64,000 bases of DNA from Paraburkholderia sprentiae WSM5005 (GCF_001865575.2 NZ_CP017561.2:930001-994000); one strand, 5' to 3'. Positions 1 to 10,691 are shown, counted from the first letter of the stretch. Notes: a model not told the origin generated them from the letters alone. A program made the numbers and translations.

Positions 1-212
1 TGAAGCAGATCGGCCGGCAGTCGAGCCTCGGCAAATCACCGCGCGAGTTCACCATCGATCCGACCGGCAACTGGCTGATCGTCGGCAATCAGCTGAGCGA
101 CACGGTCTATGTGTTCAAGCGCGATCCGCAGACAGGGCTGCTCGATCCGAATCCGAAGCAGCATTTCGAACTGGGCTCGCCGGTCGATTTCAAGCTGGTG
201 TCGCCGTCGTGA
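1..212 (+). CDS. Lactonase / beta-propeller family protein, C-terminal fragment
   Basis: The reading frame is open from base 3 to a TGA at 210-212; the start lies outside the window. The roughly 69 visible residues include 'SPREFTIDPTGNWLIVGNQ' and 'VYVFKRDPQTGLL', the repeating blade pattern of the seven-bladed propeller lactonases (YbhE/6-phosphogluconolactonase type). Proteins of this family hydrolyse sugar lactones, but many members are exported and of unknown substrate. Only the last blade is seen, so the exact substrate cannot be judged. It converges on ftsK, with 22 bases between the stops. Confidence 0.75.
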   Translation, partial: KQIGRQSSLGKSPREFTIDPTGNWLIVGNQLSDTVYVFKRDPQTGLLDPNPKQHFELGSPVDFKLVSPS

Positions 213-234
213 TGCACGCCGATTCACCGGGCGC

Positions 235-3200
235 TCATTCCGCCGGCCCGGGCGCGAGCACTTCGCGGCTGCCGTTGATGCTCATCGCCGACACGAGCCC
301 GGCCGTTTCCATCTGCTCGACGAGCCGCGCCGCGCGGTTATAGCCGATGCGCAATTGCCGCTGCACCGACGAGATCGATGCGCGCCGCGTACGCACGACG
401 AACGCGACCGCTTCGTCGTACAGCGGATCGGCTTCCGCATCCGGCGCCTCGCCGAACAGGTCCTGGGCAGCGCCGCCATCGGTGGCGGGGCCCTCGAGGA
501 TGCCTTCCTCGTATTGCGGCTCGCCGAACTGCTTCAGATACTCGACGATCGCATGCACTTCCTCATCGGCGACGAACGCGCCGTGCACGCGCTGCGGGTA
601 GCCGGTGCCCGGCGGCAGGAACAGCATGTCGCCCTGGCCGAGCAGCGACTCGGCGCCCATCTGGTCGAGTATCGTGCGCGAGTCGATCTTCGACGACACC
701 TGGAACGCGACGCGCGTCGGAATGTTCGCCTTGATGAGGCCGGTGATCACGTCGACGGACGGCCGCTGCGTCGCAAGGATCAGGTGGATGCCGGCCGCGC
801 GCGCCTTCTGCGCCAGCCGCGCGATCAGCTCCTCGATCTTCTTGCCGGCGACCATCATCAGATCGGCGAGCTCGTCGATCACGACGACGATCAGCGGTAG
901 CGGCGCGAGCGGCTCGGGGGCATCGGGCGTCAGCGAGAATGGGTTGCCGAGCTTCTTGCCCTTCGCCTCGGTGTCGCGGATTTTCTGGTTGAAGCCCGCG
1001 AGGTTGCGCACGCCGACCGCCGACATCAGCCGGTAGCGCTTCTCCATTTCACCTACGCACCAGTTCAGCGCGTTGGCGGCGAGCTTCATGTCGGTGACGA
1101 CCGGCGCGAGCAGATGCGGAATACCTTCATAGACCGAAAGTTCGAGCATCTTCGGGTCGATCATGATCAGGCGCACTTCCTCGGGCGTCGCCTTGAACAG
1201 CAGCGAGCAGATCATCGCGTTGATCGCGACCGACTTGCCCGAACCGGTCGTGCCGGCCACCAGCATGTGCGGCGCCTTCGCGAGATCGGCGACGACCGGA
1301 TGACCGGTGATGTCTTTGCCCATCGCGAGCGTCAGGTGCGAGTGCGAATTCTGATAGACGCTCGCCTCGAGAATCTCCGAGAGCCGGATCGTCTGGCGCT
1401 TCGCGTTCGGCAGTTCGAGGCCCATGCAGGTCTTGCCCGGAATCGTTTCGACCACGCGGATCGACGTTAGACCGAGCCCGCGCGACAAGTCCTTCATCAG
1501 CCCGACGATCTGGCTGCCGCGCACGCCGAGCGCCGGCTCGACTTCGAAGCGCGTGATGACCGGACCCGCCGATGCGCCGACCACCGTCACCGGCACCTTG
1601 AATTCCTGCAGGCGCTGCTCGATCAGCTGGCCGGTTTCGCGTAGCTTGTCGTCCGGGATCGGTTCGATGTCGGCGTCCGCGGGGGCGAGCAGATCGAGCG
1701 TCGGCAGCTCGACCATCGATGCGGCCGGCGCATGGAACTCGAAGCCGTTGACCGGCGGGTGGCCGCGCAGCGGCGCGCGGGGGGCGGCGGAGTCGGTAGC
1801 GGCCGGGTCGGCGGGTTGAGGCTGCGAGTGCGGTGCCAGCGCGGGTATTGGGGCGATCGATGGTGCGGCGGCCGGCGTGTCCTCGACAGGCGTTGGGTTC
1901 GGCTCGACTGAAGCTTCGTCGCTGGTCGCGGGCGCGGCGACGCCCGGGAAGGGGACCACGTTCGAGACCGCGGCCGGTGCGGCTGCCTCCGTCTGCGGCG
2001 AGGCCGCCGGCGCTGCGGTGCGCTGAGCCGCCGCCGGGCCGAGTTCGCTCTCCCAAGGCACGAGCGTTTTGTCGATAACGATTTCGGCGACAGGCGCCAG
2101 CGCTTGCAGCGGCGTTGCGTCGACGGCGGGAGCCGGTTCGACGGTTGGCGCCAATTCTTGCGCCGATTCTTGCGCCGATTCTTCGGTCTGCGATGCCGGG
2201 ACGCTGCCGTGCGCGGCGCTGTCGATCAAGGGCGCCGACTCCGTCGGGGTGGTGACCGGCGGCTCTATCGGCGTCGCGGGTTGCGGCGCGCTTGCGGCAG
2301 ATACCGCGGCGCCAGACTCAGCCGCGGCAGATACCGAGGGCTCAACAGCCGCAGGCGTGCCGGTGACGGCATCCATCGACGCAGGTTCGGCCGACATCGC
2401 GGCGGCAGCAACGGGCTCTACGACCGCGGGCGTGACACCCGCAGCCGCCACGTGGGCCACCGACTCCATCGCAGTCGTCGCGTGCGGTGCAGCCGTAAGC
2501 GGCGCATGAATGACCGGCGGTTCGGTCGGCCATTGCGCGACCGCTTCGGGGACGCCCTCGACAGGCGTATCGTGCTCGGCCGCCGCCTGCTCAGCCGGCG
2601 ACCCGGCCGCTGCGTCTTCTTGCTCCGACTGCGCCGGCCACACCGGCTGCGCCGCATTCTGCGGGCTGTGCGCTGGCGGCGCCGCAACGGCCTCGCCGCT
2701 GTCGACCTGCAGCACGTGCCGCTGCGCCGGCGGCACCTCGGCCGCCGGCGCTGCCCGCTCCGCGTCGCCGCGCCGCGCGCCATCGGCGCCACGGCCGCGT
2801 GCGAGGCTCACGCCGGCAATGTCGGTCCAGCGCGCGGCGTTTTCCGCGATGCTGCGCAGCGTTTCCTCGACGCTCGCGGGCGGCGCGACGGTCGACGCAT
2901 TCGCCATCGTCCGCGTGAAGTTCGGTGCGGGCCCGCGCGCGGTCGACGGCAGTGTCGCGCCGTTGGCGGGTGTCGCGGCCGGCAACGGTTGACGTGGCGT
3001 CGCGCCGCGATTGAGCGGCGCGCTGCCATCGGCTGGACGTGGCAGCGGCGATGGACGGCTAGCGCGGCCCGCTTGCATCGATCCCGCTGGCAGGCCGATG
3101 CCGGTGCCCGACGCGGCGGCGCGACCCGCCATTGCCTGCGCCGCCCGCGCTGACACGCCGGACGCGGCGGCGGCCGTCGCCGCCAACGCGGCGCTGGAGC

Positions 3201-4143
3201 CGTACGGCGCGGCCGAGCGCTGTTCGCCGACGGAGCGCCGACCGACCTGCGCCGCGCCGTCACGAGCCGACGCGCCCGGTGCAGCCGCTGCACCGGCCGC
3301 ACCCGGTGATCCCGCCGCTGCCGCACGCGGCTGCGTCGTGCGCAGCCAGCCGGCCGGCGCGACCGGCTCGGCCGGCGGGAACGGCGCGGTGGAGCTGTCC
3401 GCCGCTCTGTCGACATGCAGCGTCTGCGTTGCCATCGATGCTGCCGGACGGGGCGACGCAATCGACCCCGCGCGCAACTCCGGCTCGATCTGCTTGCCCG
3501 GCCCGCGCGCCGCGCTAGCGGCCGCATCGGCGCGCCAGCCCGCGCCGGGGCTACGGGCGGAAACCTCCTTGCCACCCGCGATGCCAGCCGCCGCGGCGGC
3601 GCTTGCGCCGCGCCCGCTCGCGGGCGGACGCCACACGGTCGGCCGCGCGTAGCGACCCTTGCCGTTACGCGGTGCCATCGTGTTGGTAGTGGGCGAAACA
3701 TGCGATGGCGCGCCATCGTCGACGGTGCGGTGACGGCGCGCATCCTCGTCGCGCCTCGCGAGTCCGCGCGACAGACCGAGGCCGAACGCGCCGTCGGCCC
3801 AGGCGGCGACGTCGCTCCAGCGGAAGTCGATGAGCCAGGGCAGGCTGATCACGAGCAGCGCGAGCGCCGCGAGCGGCGTGCCGATAGGACCGAGCAGACG
3901 TCCAGGCACCGCGGCGAGCGCATGACCGAAACCATTGACGCCGACGATTCTGATCAGCGAGCCCTCCAGTGTGCAACTCGCGATCAGCACGCAGACGAAG
4001 CCGAGCCACAGCCGGATCGTGCCGGGGCCGCGCAGACCCGCGCCGCCCGGCAGCACCGATTTCACGAGGCGCCACAAGAGAGGAATGAACCAGACGGCCG
4101 ACCCGCCGAACCAGCCGAAAACTACCGTGTGCATACCAGACAT
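235..4143 (-). CDS. ftsK: DNA translocase FtsK, long-linker form
   Basis: Septum-anchored, ATP-driven double-stranded DNA pump that clears and aligns chromosome dimers for XerCD at division. At 1302 residues it is much longer than the usual 770-1330 range minimum. The N-terminus has about three hydrophobic segments within the first 115 residues. A roughly 650-residue Ala/Pro/Glu-rich linker follows, with short repeats (for example 'AQESAQE'). The motor domain has Walker A 'GTTGSGKS' near residue 962 and '[12 protein letters not shown]' as Walker B. The last 65 residues form the winged-helix gamma domain that reads KOPS sites ('[18 protein letters not shown]'). Burkholderiaceae often carry two FtsK-like proteins, and this is the long kind. 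The N-terminal membrane part looks shorter than the classical four-helix anchor. A start three codons later (4134) is equally possible. Confidence 0.93.
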   Translation of the reverse strand: MSGMHTVVFGWFGGSAVWFIPLLWRLVKSVLPGGAGLRGPGTIRLWLGFVCVLIASCTLEGSLIRIVGVNGFGHALAAVPGRLLGPIGTPLAALALLVISLPWLIDFRWSDVAAWADGAFGLGLSRGLARRDEDARRHRTVDDGAPSHVSPTTNTMAPRNGKGRYARPTVWRPPASGRGASAAAAAGIAGGKEVSARSPGAGWRADAAASAARGPGKQIEPELRAGSIASPRPAASMATQTLHVDRAADSSTAPFPPAEPVAPAGWLRTTQPRAAAAGSPGAAGAAAAPGASARDGAAQVGRRSVGEQRSAAPYGSSAALAATAAAASGVSARAAQAMAGRAAASGTGIGLPAGSMQAGRASRPSPLPRPADGSAPLNRGATPRQPLPAATPANGATLPSTARGPAPNFTRTMANASTVAPPASVEETLRSIAENAARWTDIAGVSLARGRGADGARRGDAERAAPAAEVPPAQRHVLQVDSGEAVAAPPAHSPQNAAQPVWPAQSEQEDAAAGSPAEQAAAEHDTPVEGVPEAVAQWPTEPPVIHAPLTAAPHATTAMESVAHVAAAGVTPAVVEPVAAAAMSAEPASMDAVTGTPAAVEPSVSAAAESGAAVSAASAPQPATPIEPPVTTPTESAPLIDSAAHGSVPASQTEESAQESAQELAPTVEPAPAVDATPLQALAPVAEIVIDKTLVPWESELGPAAAQRTAAPAASPQTEAAAPAAVSNVVPFPGVAAPATSDEASVEPNPTPVEDTPAAAPSIAPIPALAPHSQPQPADPAATDSAAPRAPLRGHPPVNGFEFHAPAASMVELPTLDLLAPADADIEPIPDDKLRETGQLIEQRLQEFKVPVTVVGASAGPVITRFEVEPALGVRGSQIVGLMKDLSRGLGLTSIRVVETIPGKTCMGLELPNAKRQTIRLSEILEASVYQNSHSHLTLAMGKDITGHPVVADLAKAPHMLVAGTTGSGKSVAINAMICSLLFKATPEEVRLIMIDPKMLELSVYEGIPHLLAPVVTDMKLAANALNWCVGEMEKRYRLMSAVGVRNLAGFNQKIRDTEAKGKKLGNPFSLTPDAPEPLAPLPLIVVVIDELADLMMVAGKKIEELIARLAQKARAAGIHLILATQRPSVDVITGLIKANIPTRVAFQVSSKIDSRTILDQMGAESLLGQGDMLFLPPGTGYPQRVHGAFVADEEVHAIVEYLKQFGEPQYEEGILEGPATDGGAAQDLFGEAPDAEADPLYDEAVAFVVRTRRASISSVQRQLRIGYNRAARLVEQMETAGLVSAMSINGSREVLAPGPAE

Positions 4144-4247
4144 CTACGAATGACGGAGCGCGCGAGAAGCGCAATCCGTCGAGTTTAAACAGCGCAGCGC
4201 GCGGCTTCGACGGCCGGCGCGGGTCCCGAACTCAGCACGAACTCGCA

Positions 4248-4784
4248 TCACTTGTCGCTACGATCGAACATCAGCGTGTCGCCGTTGTCGAGGACCAGCT
4301 GCATCTGCTGCGGCGCTCGCATCTGCACGCCGGTGCGCTCGATGCGCTCGAGCGCATCGAGGAACGGCTTTTCGATGTCGCCGCCCGGCGAGACGCACGC
4401 CATGCGCGTGCCGGCGAGCGTTTCGAAGCTCAGCTTGCCGTCCTTCAGCATGTATGAACCCATGAAGCGGTTGCAGCCGGAAAAGCCGCTCGCGCGACGC
4501 TGGCCGCCTTCGGTCGATAACGTCAGCGTGAGCGGCCCCTGATCCTTCGACGGCACCGTGCGCGCCGTGCCATCGGCGTGCTTCCACGCGCTCAGCACCC
4601 AGCTGGTGTCGTCGAGCAGTTGTGCGGCGGCGGGATTGAACGGATCGGGCGGCGCCGCCGACGCGTCCGGATGCTTCGGGATCGCGCAGGCACCGAGCAG
4701 CGCGGCGATGCTCAACGCGGCGACGGCCGTGCGCAGGCACGGAGTGATGCGCGCAAGACGTCGCGGGCGGGAGCGGATGGGCAT
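4248..4784 (-). CDS. META-domain lipoprotein (HslJ-like)
   Basis: Small exported lipoprotein of about 178 residues. The start at 4784 is preferred over the longer open frame because it is followed directly by a basic n-region, a hydrophobic stretch and the lipobox 'LLGAC'. The mature part carries the META pattern: 'LLDDTSWVLSAW' near the start, then 'SGFSGCNRFMGSY' and 'TRMACV', with the paired cysteines typical of HslJ-like proteins. META proteins are linked to heat or antibiotic tolerance and envelope stress, but their biochemical role is unsettled. It is transcribed away from purT; the 157-base gap should hold both promoters. Confidence 0.85.
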   Translation of the reverse strand: MPIRSRPRRLARITPCLRTAVAALSIAALLGACAIPKHPDASAAPPDPFNPAAAQLLDDTSWVLSAWKHADGTARTVPSKDQGPLTLTLSTEGGQRRASGFSGCNRFMGSYMLKDGKLSFETLAGTRMACVSPGGDIEKPFLDALERIERTGVQMRAPQQMQLVLDNGDTLMFDRSDK

Positions 4785-4941
4785 GGCGTCGTTCCTGTTC
4801 AAACTGGCGAAGGCGTAAGGGTAACGTACTACGCTCGTCGCGCGCGAGCGCACCCGCGAGCGCCACGGGACAAGGGGCCCGCATGTTAACATCGCGGTCT
4901 ATCCAATCGCACCCTCATCCCGACTTTTATCTGGAGTTTCC

Positions 4942-6156
4942 ATGCAGATCGGCCAACGGATCGGCACGCCCCTTTCTGAATCCGCGACGCGCGTGATGCT
5001 GCTCGGCGCCGGCGAGCTCGGCAAGGAAGTGATCATCGCGCTGCAACGGCTGGGCGTCGAAGTGATCGCCGTCGACCGTTATCCGAACGCGCCGGGCCAT
5101 CAGGTCGCGCATCGCGCGCACGTGATCGACATGACCGACCGCGCCGCACTGCGCGCACTGGTCGAGCAGGAACGCCCGCATCTGATCGTCCCCGAAATCG
5201 AGGCGATCGCCACCGACGAACTCGCCGCGATCGAAACCGCGGCGCTCGCCGAGGTGATCCCGACCGCGCGCGCCACCCAACTGACGATGAACCGCGAAGG
5301 CATCCGCCGCCTCGCCGCCGAAGAACTGGGCCTCGCGACCTCGCCGTACGCGTTCGCCGATTCGCTCGACGAACTGCGCGCGGGCATCGCGAAGGTTGGC
5401 TATCCGTGCGTCGTGAAGCCGGTGATGTCGTCGTCGGGCAAGGGGCAGTCGGTGCTGCGCAGCGACGCCGACGTCGAACCCGCATGGCAGTACGCGATGG
5501 CGGGCGGTCGTGTGAACTACGGGCGCGTGATCGTCGAGGGTTTCATCGACTTCGACTATGAAATCACGCAGCTCACCGTGCGCGCGATCGATCCCGCGAG
5601 CGGTGCTATCGGCACGTATTTCTGCGATCCGATCGGCCACCTGCAGGTGGCGGGAGACTATGTCGAATCGTGGCAGCCGCAGCCGATGAGCCCGCTCGCG
5701 CTCGAGCGTTCGCGCGAGATCGCGCACCAGGTGACGGCGGCGCTCGGCGGCCGCGGCCTCTTTGGCGTGGAACTTTTCGTGCGCGGCGACGACGTATGGT
5801 TTTCGGAAGTCAGCCCCCGCCCGCACGACACGGGGCTCGTCACGCTGTGCTCGCAGCGCTTCTCCGAGTTCGAGCTGCACGCGCGCGCCATCCTCGGCCT
5901 GCCGGTCGACACGTCGCTGCGTGCGCCGGGCGCGTCGGCGGTGATCTACGGCGGGCGCGACGAGGCCGGCATCGCGTTCGAGGGCGTTGCGGCGGCGCTG
6001 GCGGTGCCCAATGCGGACCTGCGCCTGTTCGGCAAGCCCGAGAGCTTCGTCAAACGCCGCATGGGCGTGGCGCTCGCGACCGGCGAGAACATCGACGAAG
6101 CGCGCTCGCGTGCGAAGCAGGCCGCCGCAGCGGTGCGGCCGGTGTCGGGCAAGTAA
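4942..6156 (+). CDS. purT: Phosphoribosylglycinamide formyltransferase 2 (formate-dependent)
   Basis: ATP-grasp enzyme that converts GAR, formate and ATP to formyl-GAR in step three of purine synthesis, independent of folate. At 404 residues it has the normal family length. The N-terminal preATP-grasp fold shows '[19 protein letters not shown]'. The central ATP-grasp includes '[13 protein letters not shown]', and the metal/ATP site '[19 protein letters not shown]' is followed by 'RPHDTGLVT'. An SD-like CTGGAG lies just upstream of the ATG. The neighbours are not purine genes, so it is probably a single transcription unit. Confidence 0.96.
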   Translation: MQIGQRIGTPLSESATRVMLLGAGELGKEVIIALQRLGVEVIAVDRYPNAPGHQVAHRAHVIDMTDRAALRALVEQERPHLIVPEIEAIATDELAAIETAALAEVIPTARATQLTMNREGIRRLAAEELGLATSPYAFADSLDELRAGIAKVGYPCVVKPVMSSSGKGQSVLRSDADVEPAWQYAMAGGRVNYGRVIVEGFIDFDYEITQLTVRAIDPASGAIGTYFCDPIGHLQVAGDYVESWQPQPMSPLALERSREIAHQVTAALGGRGLFGVELFVRGDDVWFSEVSPRPHDTGLVTLCSQRFSEFELHARAILGLPVDTSLRAPGASAVIYGGRDEAGIAFEGVAAALAVPNADLRLFGKPESFVKRRMGVALATGENIDEARSRAKQAAAAVRPVSGK

Positions 6157-6259
6157 GGGACATGCGGCGACGCGCGGCGCGCAAGTGTGCGGGACACACG
6201 AACGAGCCCGCCGGATTCGTTTGGCTTATCGACGTGAAGAGATTGGAGTAGAGGATCGT

Positions 6260-6472
6260 ATGGCGCCTGAATCGCGCAGCAATCCATGGCGCGGCGCGTT
6301 GCGCCGTGTCGGCGCACTCGGCGTGGCGTTCGCGCTGTGTGCAGGCCTCAGCGGCTGCGGGCTCGCGGCCGCACCGTGCCGGATCGCTTCGGCGGGGCTG
6401 AAGATCGTGCCGGTGGTCGGGCACGTCGCCGCCGCGCCGACCGATGCGTGCGCCGACGTGATCGATCCTTGA
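6260..6472 (+). CDS. Small lipoprotein (possibly DUF6726-type)
   Basis: A 70-residue protein with a basic N-terminus, a hydrophobic segment and a lipobox-like 'LSGCG'. The short mature part has two further cysteines and ends 'APTDACADVIDP'. I recognise the pattern as a small conserved lipoprotein of Burkholderiaceae, possibly the DUF6726 family, with no known function. The ATG at 6260 is chosen because the longer upstream frame is only the antisense or out-of-frame continuation of purT. It reads in the same direction as purT (103 bases downstream) and could be co-transcribed with it. Confidence 0.65.
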   Translation: MAPESRSNPWRGALRRVGALGVAFALCAGLSGCGLAAAPCRIASAGLKIVPVVGHVAAAPTDACADVIDP

Positions 6473-6545
6473 ACCGTCGTGCCTGAGACCGGCGTGGCGG
6501 CCGGTGCGCCTTGCATGCCTGGCCCCGCAATAATCGAGGTGTTCG

Positions 6546-6929
6546 ATGAAGAGATGGCGCGTTGCAATTCTGGCGGCGGCAGTATCGGCAGTGGCCTGGA
6601 CGGCGGCATTTTCTGTCGGCGCATCGGCGGCGCCGCTGCAGTTCCGGCACATCGAAGGCAAGCATCACCAGACGCGCAAATACACGTGCGCGACCGGCAA
6701 GATCCTGCAGGTCACCTATTGGAGCGCGCAGAACGGACAGAGCTTCGCCGTGCTGCCGGTGAAAGGCACCTCGATGCTGTTCGTCAACACTGTCTCGGCG
6801 TCCGGGGCGAAGTACCAGGCCGGCAGCTATACGTGGTGGACCAAGGGTCCGCGCGCCAACCTGTATGACCTGACGAGCGGCGAGAACGCGCCGCCGATCC
6901 TCTCCGACTGCGTGACCGTGATTCGCTGA
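6546..6929 (+). CDS. MliC-like exported protein (lysozyme-inhibitor fold)
   Basis: 127 residues with a Sec signal peptide ending at 'GASAAP'. The mature part fits the MliC/PliC family: 'YTCATGKILQVTYWS' near the start, an internal 'SFAVLPV' strand, 'SGAKYQAGSYTWWTKG', and a second cysteine near the end ('LSDCVTVI') that should pair with the first. These periplasmic or outer-membrane proteins bind C-type lysozymes and protect peptidoglycan. It lacks a lipobox, so it would be soluble in the periplasm. The inhibitor role is inferred from the family only. Confidence 0.72.
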   Translation: MKRWRVAILAAAVSAVAWTAAFSVGASAAPLQFRHIEGKHHQTRKYTCATGKILQVTYWSAQNGQSFAVLPVKGTSMLFVNTVSASGAKYQAGSYTWWTKGPRANLYDLTSGENAPPILSDCVTVIR

Positions 6930-7192
6930 TTCGCCGATCGGCGAGACACGGACCTCATGCGGTGGTGGCTTGCTCTGCCGCTGCACACTTGTTCACGCGC
7001 ACTTTTCGCGCCCGGCTTTCTGCCCACCGCGCGGCCTCGTCGCCTCGCGCGCATCGTTTCCATTCGAGTAGTAAGCTGTCCGGCATGGCGCTCGCCATGC
7101 CGTTTGCGATGCCGCGCGCGCGGTGCCGTGTTTCGCGCGCCCCCGTCGTTGTGGTCTTCGATTGTCCCCCAAGTCATCAAGCGAGACACTCA

Positions 7193-8845
7193 ATGAAAGC
7201 ATCGGACCTGTTCGTCAAATCGCTGGAAGCCGAAGGTGTCGAGTACGTGTTTGGCATCCCCGGTGAAGAAAATCTCGATCTGCTCGAGTCGCTGCGCCGC
7301 TCGAAAATCCGTCTGATCCTCACACGCCACGAGCAGGCGGCCGGCTTCATGGCCGCCACCTACGGGCGGCTCACGGGCCGTACCGGCGTGTGTCTGGCGA
7401 CGCTCGGCCCGGGCGCGACCAACTTCGTGACCGCGGCCGCCTACGCGCAGCTGGGCGGCATGCCCATACTGATGGTCACGGGCCAGAAGCCGATCAAGTC
7501 GAGCAAGCAGGGGCACTTTCAGATCGTCGACGTGGTGCGCATGATGGAGCCGCTCACCAAGTACACGCGGCAAATCGTGTCGATCGGCAATATTCCGGCG
7601 ACGGTGCGCGAGGCGGTGCGCCGCGCCGAGGAAGAGCGCCCGGGCGCCACGCACCTGGAATTGCCCGAGGACGTCGCGCACGAGGAGGGCGACGGCAAGC
7701 CGATTCCTAAGAGCTACAGCCGCCGTCCGGTCGCCGAGGAGAGGGCGATCGCGCGCGCGGTCGAGGCGATCACCGCCGCGAAGCATCCGCTGCTGATGAT
7801 CGGCGCGGGCGGCAATCGCAAGACCACGACCAAGATGCTGCGCGAGTTCGTCGACCAGATCGGCATTCCGTTTTTCACGACACAGATGGGCAAGGGCGTG
7901 ATCGACGAATCGCATCCGATGTGGCTCGGCAACGCGACGCTCTCCGACGGCGACTTCGTGCACCGCGCGATCGAACTCGCGGACTGCATCATCAACGTCG
8001 GTCACGACGTGATCGAAAAGCCGCCGTTCTTCATGCGCAGCGGCGAGGCGGGCGAGAAGACCGTGATTCACGTGAATTTCCTCGGCGCCGAAGTCGATCC
8101 GGTGTATTTCCCGCAGATCGAAGTGGTCGGCGATATCGCCAACGCGGTGTGGCAGCTCAAGGAAAGCCTGAAGACGCGTCAGGAGCACTGGGACTTCACG
8201 CGCTTCAAGGAGATCAAGGAGCACTTCGAGGCGCATCTGGTGAAAGGCCAGCACGACGACCGTTTCCCGATGTACCCGGTGCGGATCGTCAACGACGTGT
8301 ACGAGACCACGCCGGTCGACGGCATCGTGTGTCTGGATAACGGCATGTACAAGATCTGGTTCGCGCGCTACTACCGCGCGCACGAGCCGAATTCGCTGCT
8401 GCTCGACAACGCGTTGGCGTCGATGGGCGCGGGGCTACCGTCGGCGATCGCGAGCAAGATCGTGCATCCGGAGCGCAAGGTGATCGCCGTGTGCGGCGAC
8501 GGCGGCTTCATGATGAACTCACAGGAACTCGAAACGGCGGTGCGTCTGAAGCTCGATCTGGTGATCCTGATTCTGCGCGACGATGCTTTCGGCATGATCC
8601 GCTGGAAGCAGGAGAACATGAACTTCCCGGACTACGGCATGACGCTGGCGAATCCCGATTTCGTCGCGTATGCCCAGAGTTATGGCGCGCACGGGCATCG
8701 GGTCGAGGCGGCCGGGCAATTCGCGCCGCTGTTGCGCGAGTGCTTTGCGACGCCCGGCGTGCACGTGATCGACGTGCCGATCGACTATTCGGACAACGAG
8801 CGCGTGCTCAATCGCGAGATCAAGCGGTTGTCCGCGCGGCTTTGA
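7193..8845 (+). CDS. Acetolactate synthase large-subunit-like ThDP enzyme
   Basis: Thiamine-diphosphate enzyme of 550 residues, the usual size for acetohydroxyacid synthase large subunits or catabolic AlsS. The N-terminal PYR domain has the proton-relay Glu in 'ILTRHEQAAGFMAATYG'. The C-terminal PP domain has the ThDP/Mg motif 'GDGGFMMNSQELETA'. Start ATG 7193 is taken because homology begins directly there ('MKASDLFVKSLEAEGVEY'); the upstream in-frame extension is low complexity. No small regulatory subunit follows. Instead an aldehyde dehydrogenase starts 33 bases downstream, which argues for a catabolic rather than valine/isoleucine role. The exact 2-oxoacid substrate is not evident. Confidence 0.85.
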   Translation: MKASDLFVKSLEAEGVEYVFGIPGEENLDLLESLRRSKIRLILTRHEQAAGFMAATYGRLTGRTGVCLATLGPGATNFVTAAAYAQLGGMPILMVTGQKPIKSSKQGHFQIVDVVRMMEPLTKYTRQIVSIGNIPATVREAVRRAEEERPGATHLELPEDVAHEEGDGKPIPKSYSRRPVAEERAIARAVEAITAAKHPLLMIGAGGNRKTTTKMLREFVDQIGIPFFTTQMGKGVIDESHPMWLGNATLSDGDFVHRAIELADCIINVGHDVIEKPPFFMRSGEAGEKTVIHVNFLGAEVDPVYFPQIEVVGDIANAVWQLKESLKTRQEHWDFTRFKEIKEHFEAHLVKGQHDDRFPMYPVRIVNDVYETTPVDGIVCLDNGMYKIWFARYYRAHEPNSLLLDNALASMGAGLPSAIASKIVHPERKVIAVCGDGGFMMNSQELETAVRLKLDLVILILRDDAFGMIRWKQENMNFPDYGMTLANPDFVAYAQSYGAHGHRVEAAGQFAPLLRECFATPGVHVIDVPIDYSDNERVLNREIKRLSARL

Positions 8846-8878
8846 GCTTGCGTGCATCGAATCGAAGGAGAGTGCGAC

Positions 8879-10315
8879 ATGTTGCAGACAACCTATCCTT
8901 ACTACCTCGGCAACGAGCCGGTGGCCGCCAACACCGACCTCGAAGTCACCGACAAATTCAGCGGCGAAGTCGCCACGCGCGTCGCCATGGCCGACGCGGC
9001 CGCGATCGACAAGGCGATTGGCCTCGCCGTCGATGCGATGCCCGCCATGCGCGCCTACCCGCCGTTCAAGCGCCAGGCGGTGCTCGAACACTGCGTAAAG
9101 CGCTTTCGCGAGCGCTACGACGAACTGGCGCTCGCGCTGTGCATCGAGGCCGGCAAGCCGATCAACGATTCGAAAGGCGAAGTCACGCGCCTGATCGATA
9201 CGTTCAAGGTCGCCGCGGAGGAGAGCGTGCGTATCGACGGCGAGATCGTCAATCTGCAGATTTCGCCGCGCGCGAACGGTTATCACGGCTACGTGAAGCG
9301 CGTGCCGATCGGGCCATGCTCATTCATCTCGCCGTTCAATTTTCCGCTGAACCTGACCGCGCACAAGGTCGCGCCGGCGATCGCGGCGGGCGTGCCGTTC
9401 GTGCTGAAGCCGGCGAGCCGCACACCGGTCGGGGCGCTGATCATGGGCGAAATTCTCGCGCAAACCGATCTGCCGAAGGGCGCATTCTCGATTCTGCCCG
9501 CGCATCGCGACGGCGCCGACCTGTTCACGACCGACGAGCGCTTCAAGCTGCTGTCGTTCACGGGGTCGCCCGCGGTCGGCTGGGAGTTGAAGCGCAAGGC
9601 CGGCAAGAAGAAGGTGATTCTGGAACTGGGCGGCAACGCGGCGGCGATCGTCGATGGCGACCAAGGCGGCAAGCTCGACTACGTGGTCGACCGGCTCGCG
9701 TTCGGCGCGTTCTATCAGTCGGGGCAGAGCTGCATCGGCGTGCAGCGGATTCTCGCCCATGCGAGCGTCTACGAGGCGCTGCGCGAGAAGCTGATCGCAA
9801 AGACGAAGTCGCTCGTGATGGGTGATCCGAAGAACGAAAAGACCTTCGTCGGGCCGATGATCTCCGAATCGGAAGCGAAACGGCTCGCCGGCTGGATGGA
9901 AGCGGCGGTGCAGGCGGGTGCGCGGATCGTCGCGGGCGGCAAGGTCGACGGCACGATGTTCGAGGCGACGCTGCTCGAAAGCGTGAAGCGCGACACCGAC
10001 CTGTATCGCAAGGAGGCGTTCGGGCCGGTCGCGATACTGGAGCGCTTCGACGATTTCGAGGCGGCGCTCGCGCAGGTCAACGACAGCGACTTCGGCCTGC
10101 AGGCCGGCGTATTCACCGATTCACTCGCACATGCGCATCGCGCGTGGGATGCGCTCGAAGTGGGCGGTGTCGTCATCAACGACGTGCCGTCGTTCCGCGT
10201 CGACAACATGCCATATGGCGGCGTCAAGGATTCGGGGCTCGGGCGCGAGGGCGTGCGCTACGCGATCGAGGATATGACCGAGCTGCGGCTGATGGTGATG
10301 CGAGAAACCTGGTGA
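8879..10315 (+). CDS. NAD(P)-dependent aldehyde dehydrogenase
   Basis: 478-residue ALDH-superfamily enzyme. 'SPFNFPLNL' (about residue 151) is the cofactor-site loop, 'FTGSPAVG' the Rossmann turn, 'ILELGG' carries the general base Glu249, and 'SGQSCIGVQ' carries the catalytic Cys285. The pattern resembles the lactaldehyde/non-phosphorylating glyceraldehyde-3-phosphate group more than betaine aldehyde dehydrogenases. The start at 8879 has AAGGAG 9 bases upstream. It is in a tight pair with the ThDP enzyme, so an aldehyde made or released by that enzyme is a reasonable substrate (inference). Confidence 0.88.
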   Translation: MLQTTYPYYLGNEPVAANTDLEVTDKFSGEVATRVAMADAAAIDKAIGLAVDAMPAMRAYPPFKRQAVLEHCVKRFRERYDELALALCIEAGKPINDSKGEVTRLIDTFKVAAEESVRIDGEIVNLQISPRANGYHGYVKRVPIGPCSFISPFNFPLNLTAHKVAPAIAAGVPFVLKPASRTPVGALIMGEILAQTDLPKGAFSILPAHRDGADLFTTDERFKLLSFTGSPAVGWELKRKAGKKKVILELGGNAAAIVDGDQGGKLDYVVDRLAFGAFYQSGQSCIGVQRILAHASVYEALREKLIAKTKSLVMGDPKNEKTFVGPMISESEAKRLAGWMEAAVQAGARIVAGGKVDGTMFEATLLESVKRDTDLYRKEAFGPVAILERFDDFEAALAQVNDSDFGLQAGVFTDSLAHAHRAWDALEVGGVVINDVPSFRVDNMPYGGVKDSGLGREGVRYAIEDMTELRLMVMRETW

Positions 10316-10691
10316 AGGGGGCGATCTGACCTGAGCGGGGGGCGGCCGGCGGTTGGCAATGGGGGCAGTGCGGGCGCGAGGATGGCCGGTCGACGCCGCC
10401 GCCGGTCGCGTGCCAAAGCGCCCGGCTGTCACGCCACTGTCGTCTATGCGCACTACGCTGCGACCGAAGCGACGGCCGAGCGCCGCCCGTCAGCCGTCAT
10501 GAGGGTTTTTGCTGAAGTGCTACAATACTCGGCTTTCGGCGGGTGTTTCCGCCAGCCGGAGCCGGCCGCATTATCCGAACTCAGACGGGTCTCGCGCGAA
10601 ACGACGTGGCTCCGCCTTCATCCTGATGCCCTCCGCGGTCCCGACCGCTGCTGCGCGCATCGCGCCACGCGCATTTTTAGCGAAAGCCACC
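10316..10691. other. Intergenic region before rhlE
   Basis: 376 bases without a supportable gene. They contain a promoter-like extended -10 (separate entry) and a long G/C-rich 5' leader of about 165 bases before the rhlE start. The leader is open in the rhlE frame from 10509 but codes for nothing resembling the helicase family. Confidence 0.5.
10518..10526 (+). promoter_or_regulatory. Extended -10 promoter element upstream of rhlE
   Basis: TGCTACAAT matches the TGnTATAAT extended -10 of sigma-70 promoters with one change. No convincing -35 lies 17 bases upstream, which fits an extended -10 promoter. It would give an mRNA leader of about 160 bases ahead of rhlE. Confidence 0.45.

Noticed and set aside
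1127..2056. Long open frames overlapping ftsK in other frames
   Set aside because: Arg-rich shadow frames typical of high-GC coding DNA; the FtsK frame has clear domains.
2154..2190. Short direct repeats of about 12 bases, considered as a CRISPR or regulatory repeat
   Set aside because: They are in frame within the FtsK linker and encode repeated AQES residues.
10509..10691. Extended N-terminus of RhlE
   Set aside because: The family Q motif sits near the Met at 10692; the extension overlaps the promoter-like element.
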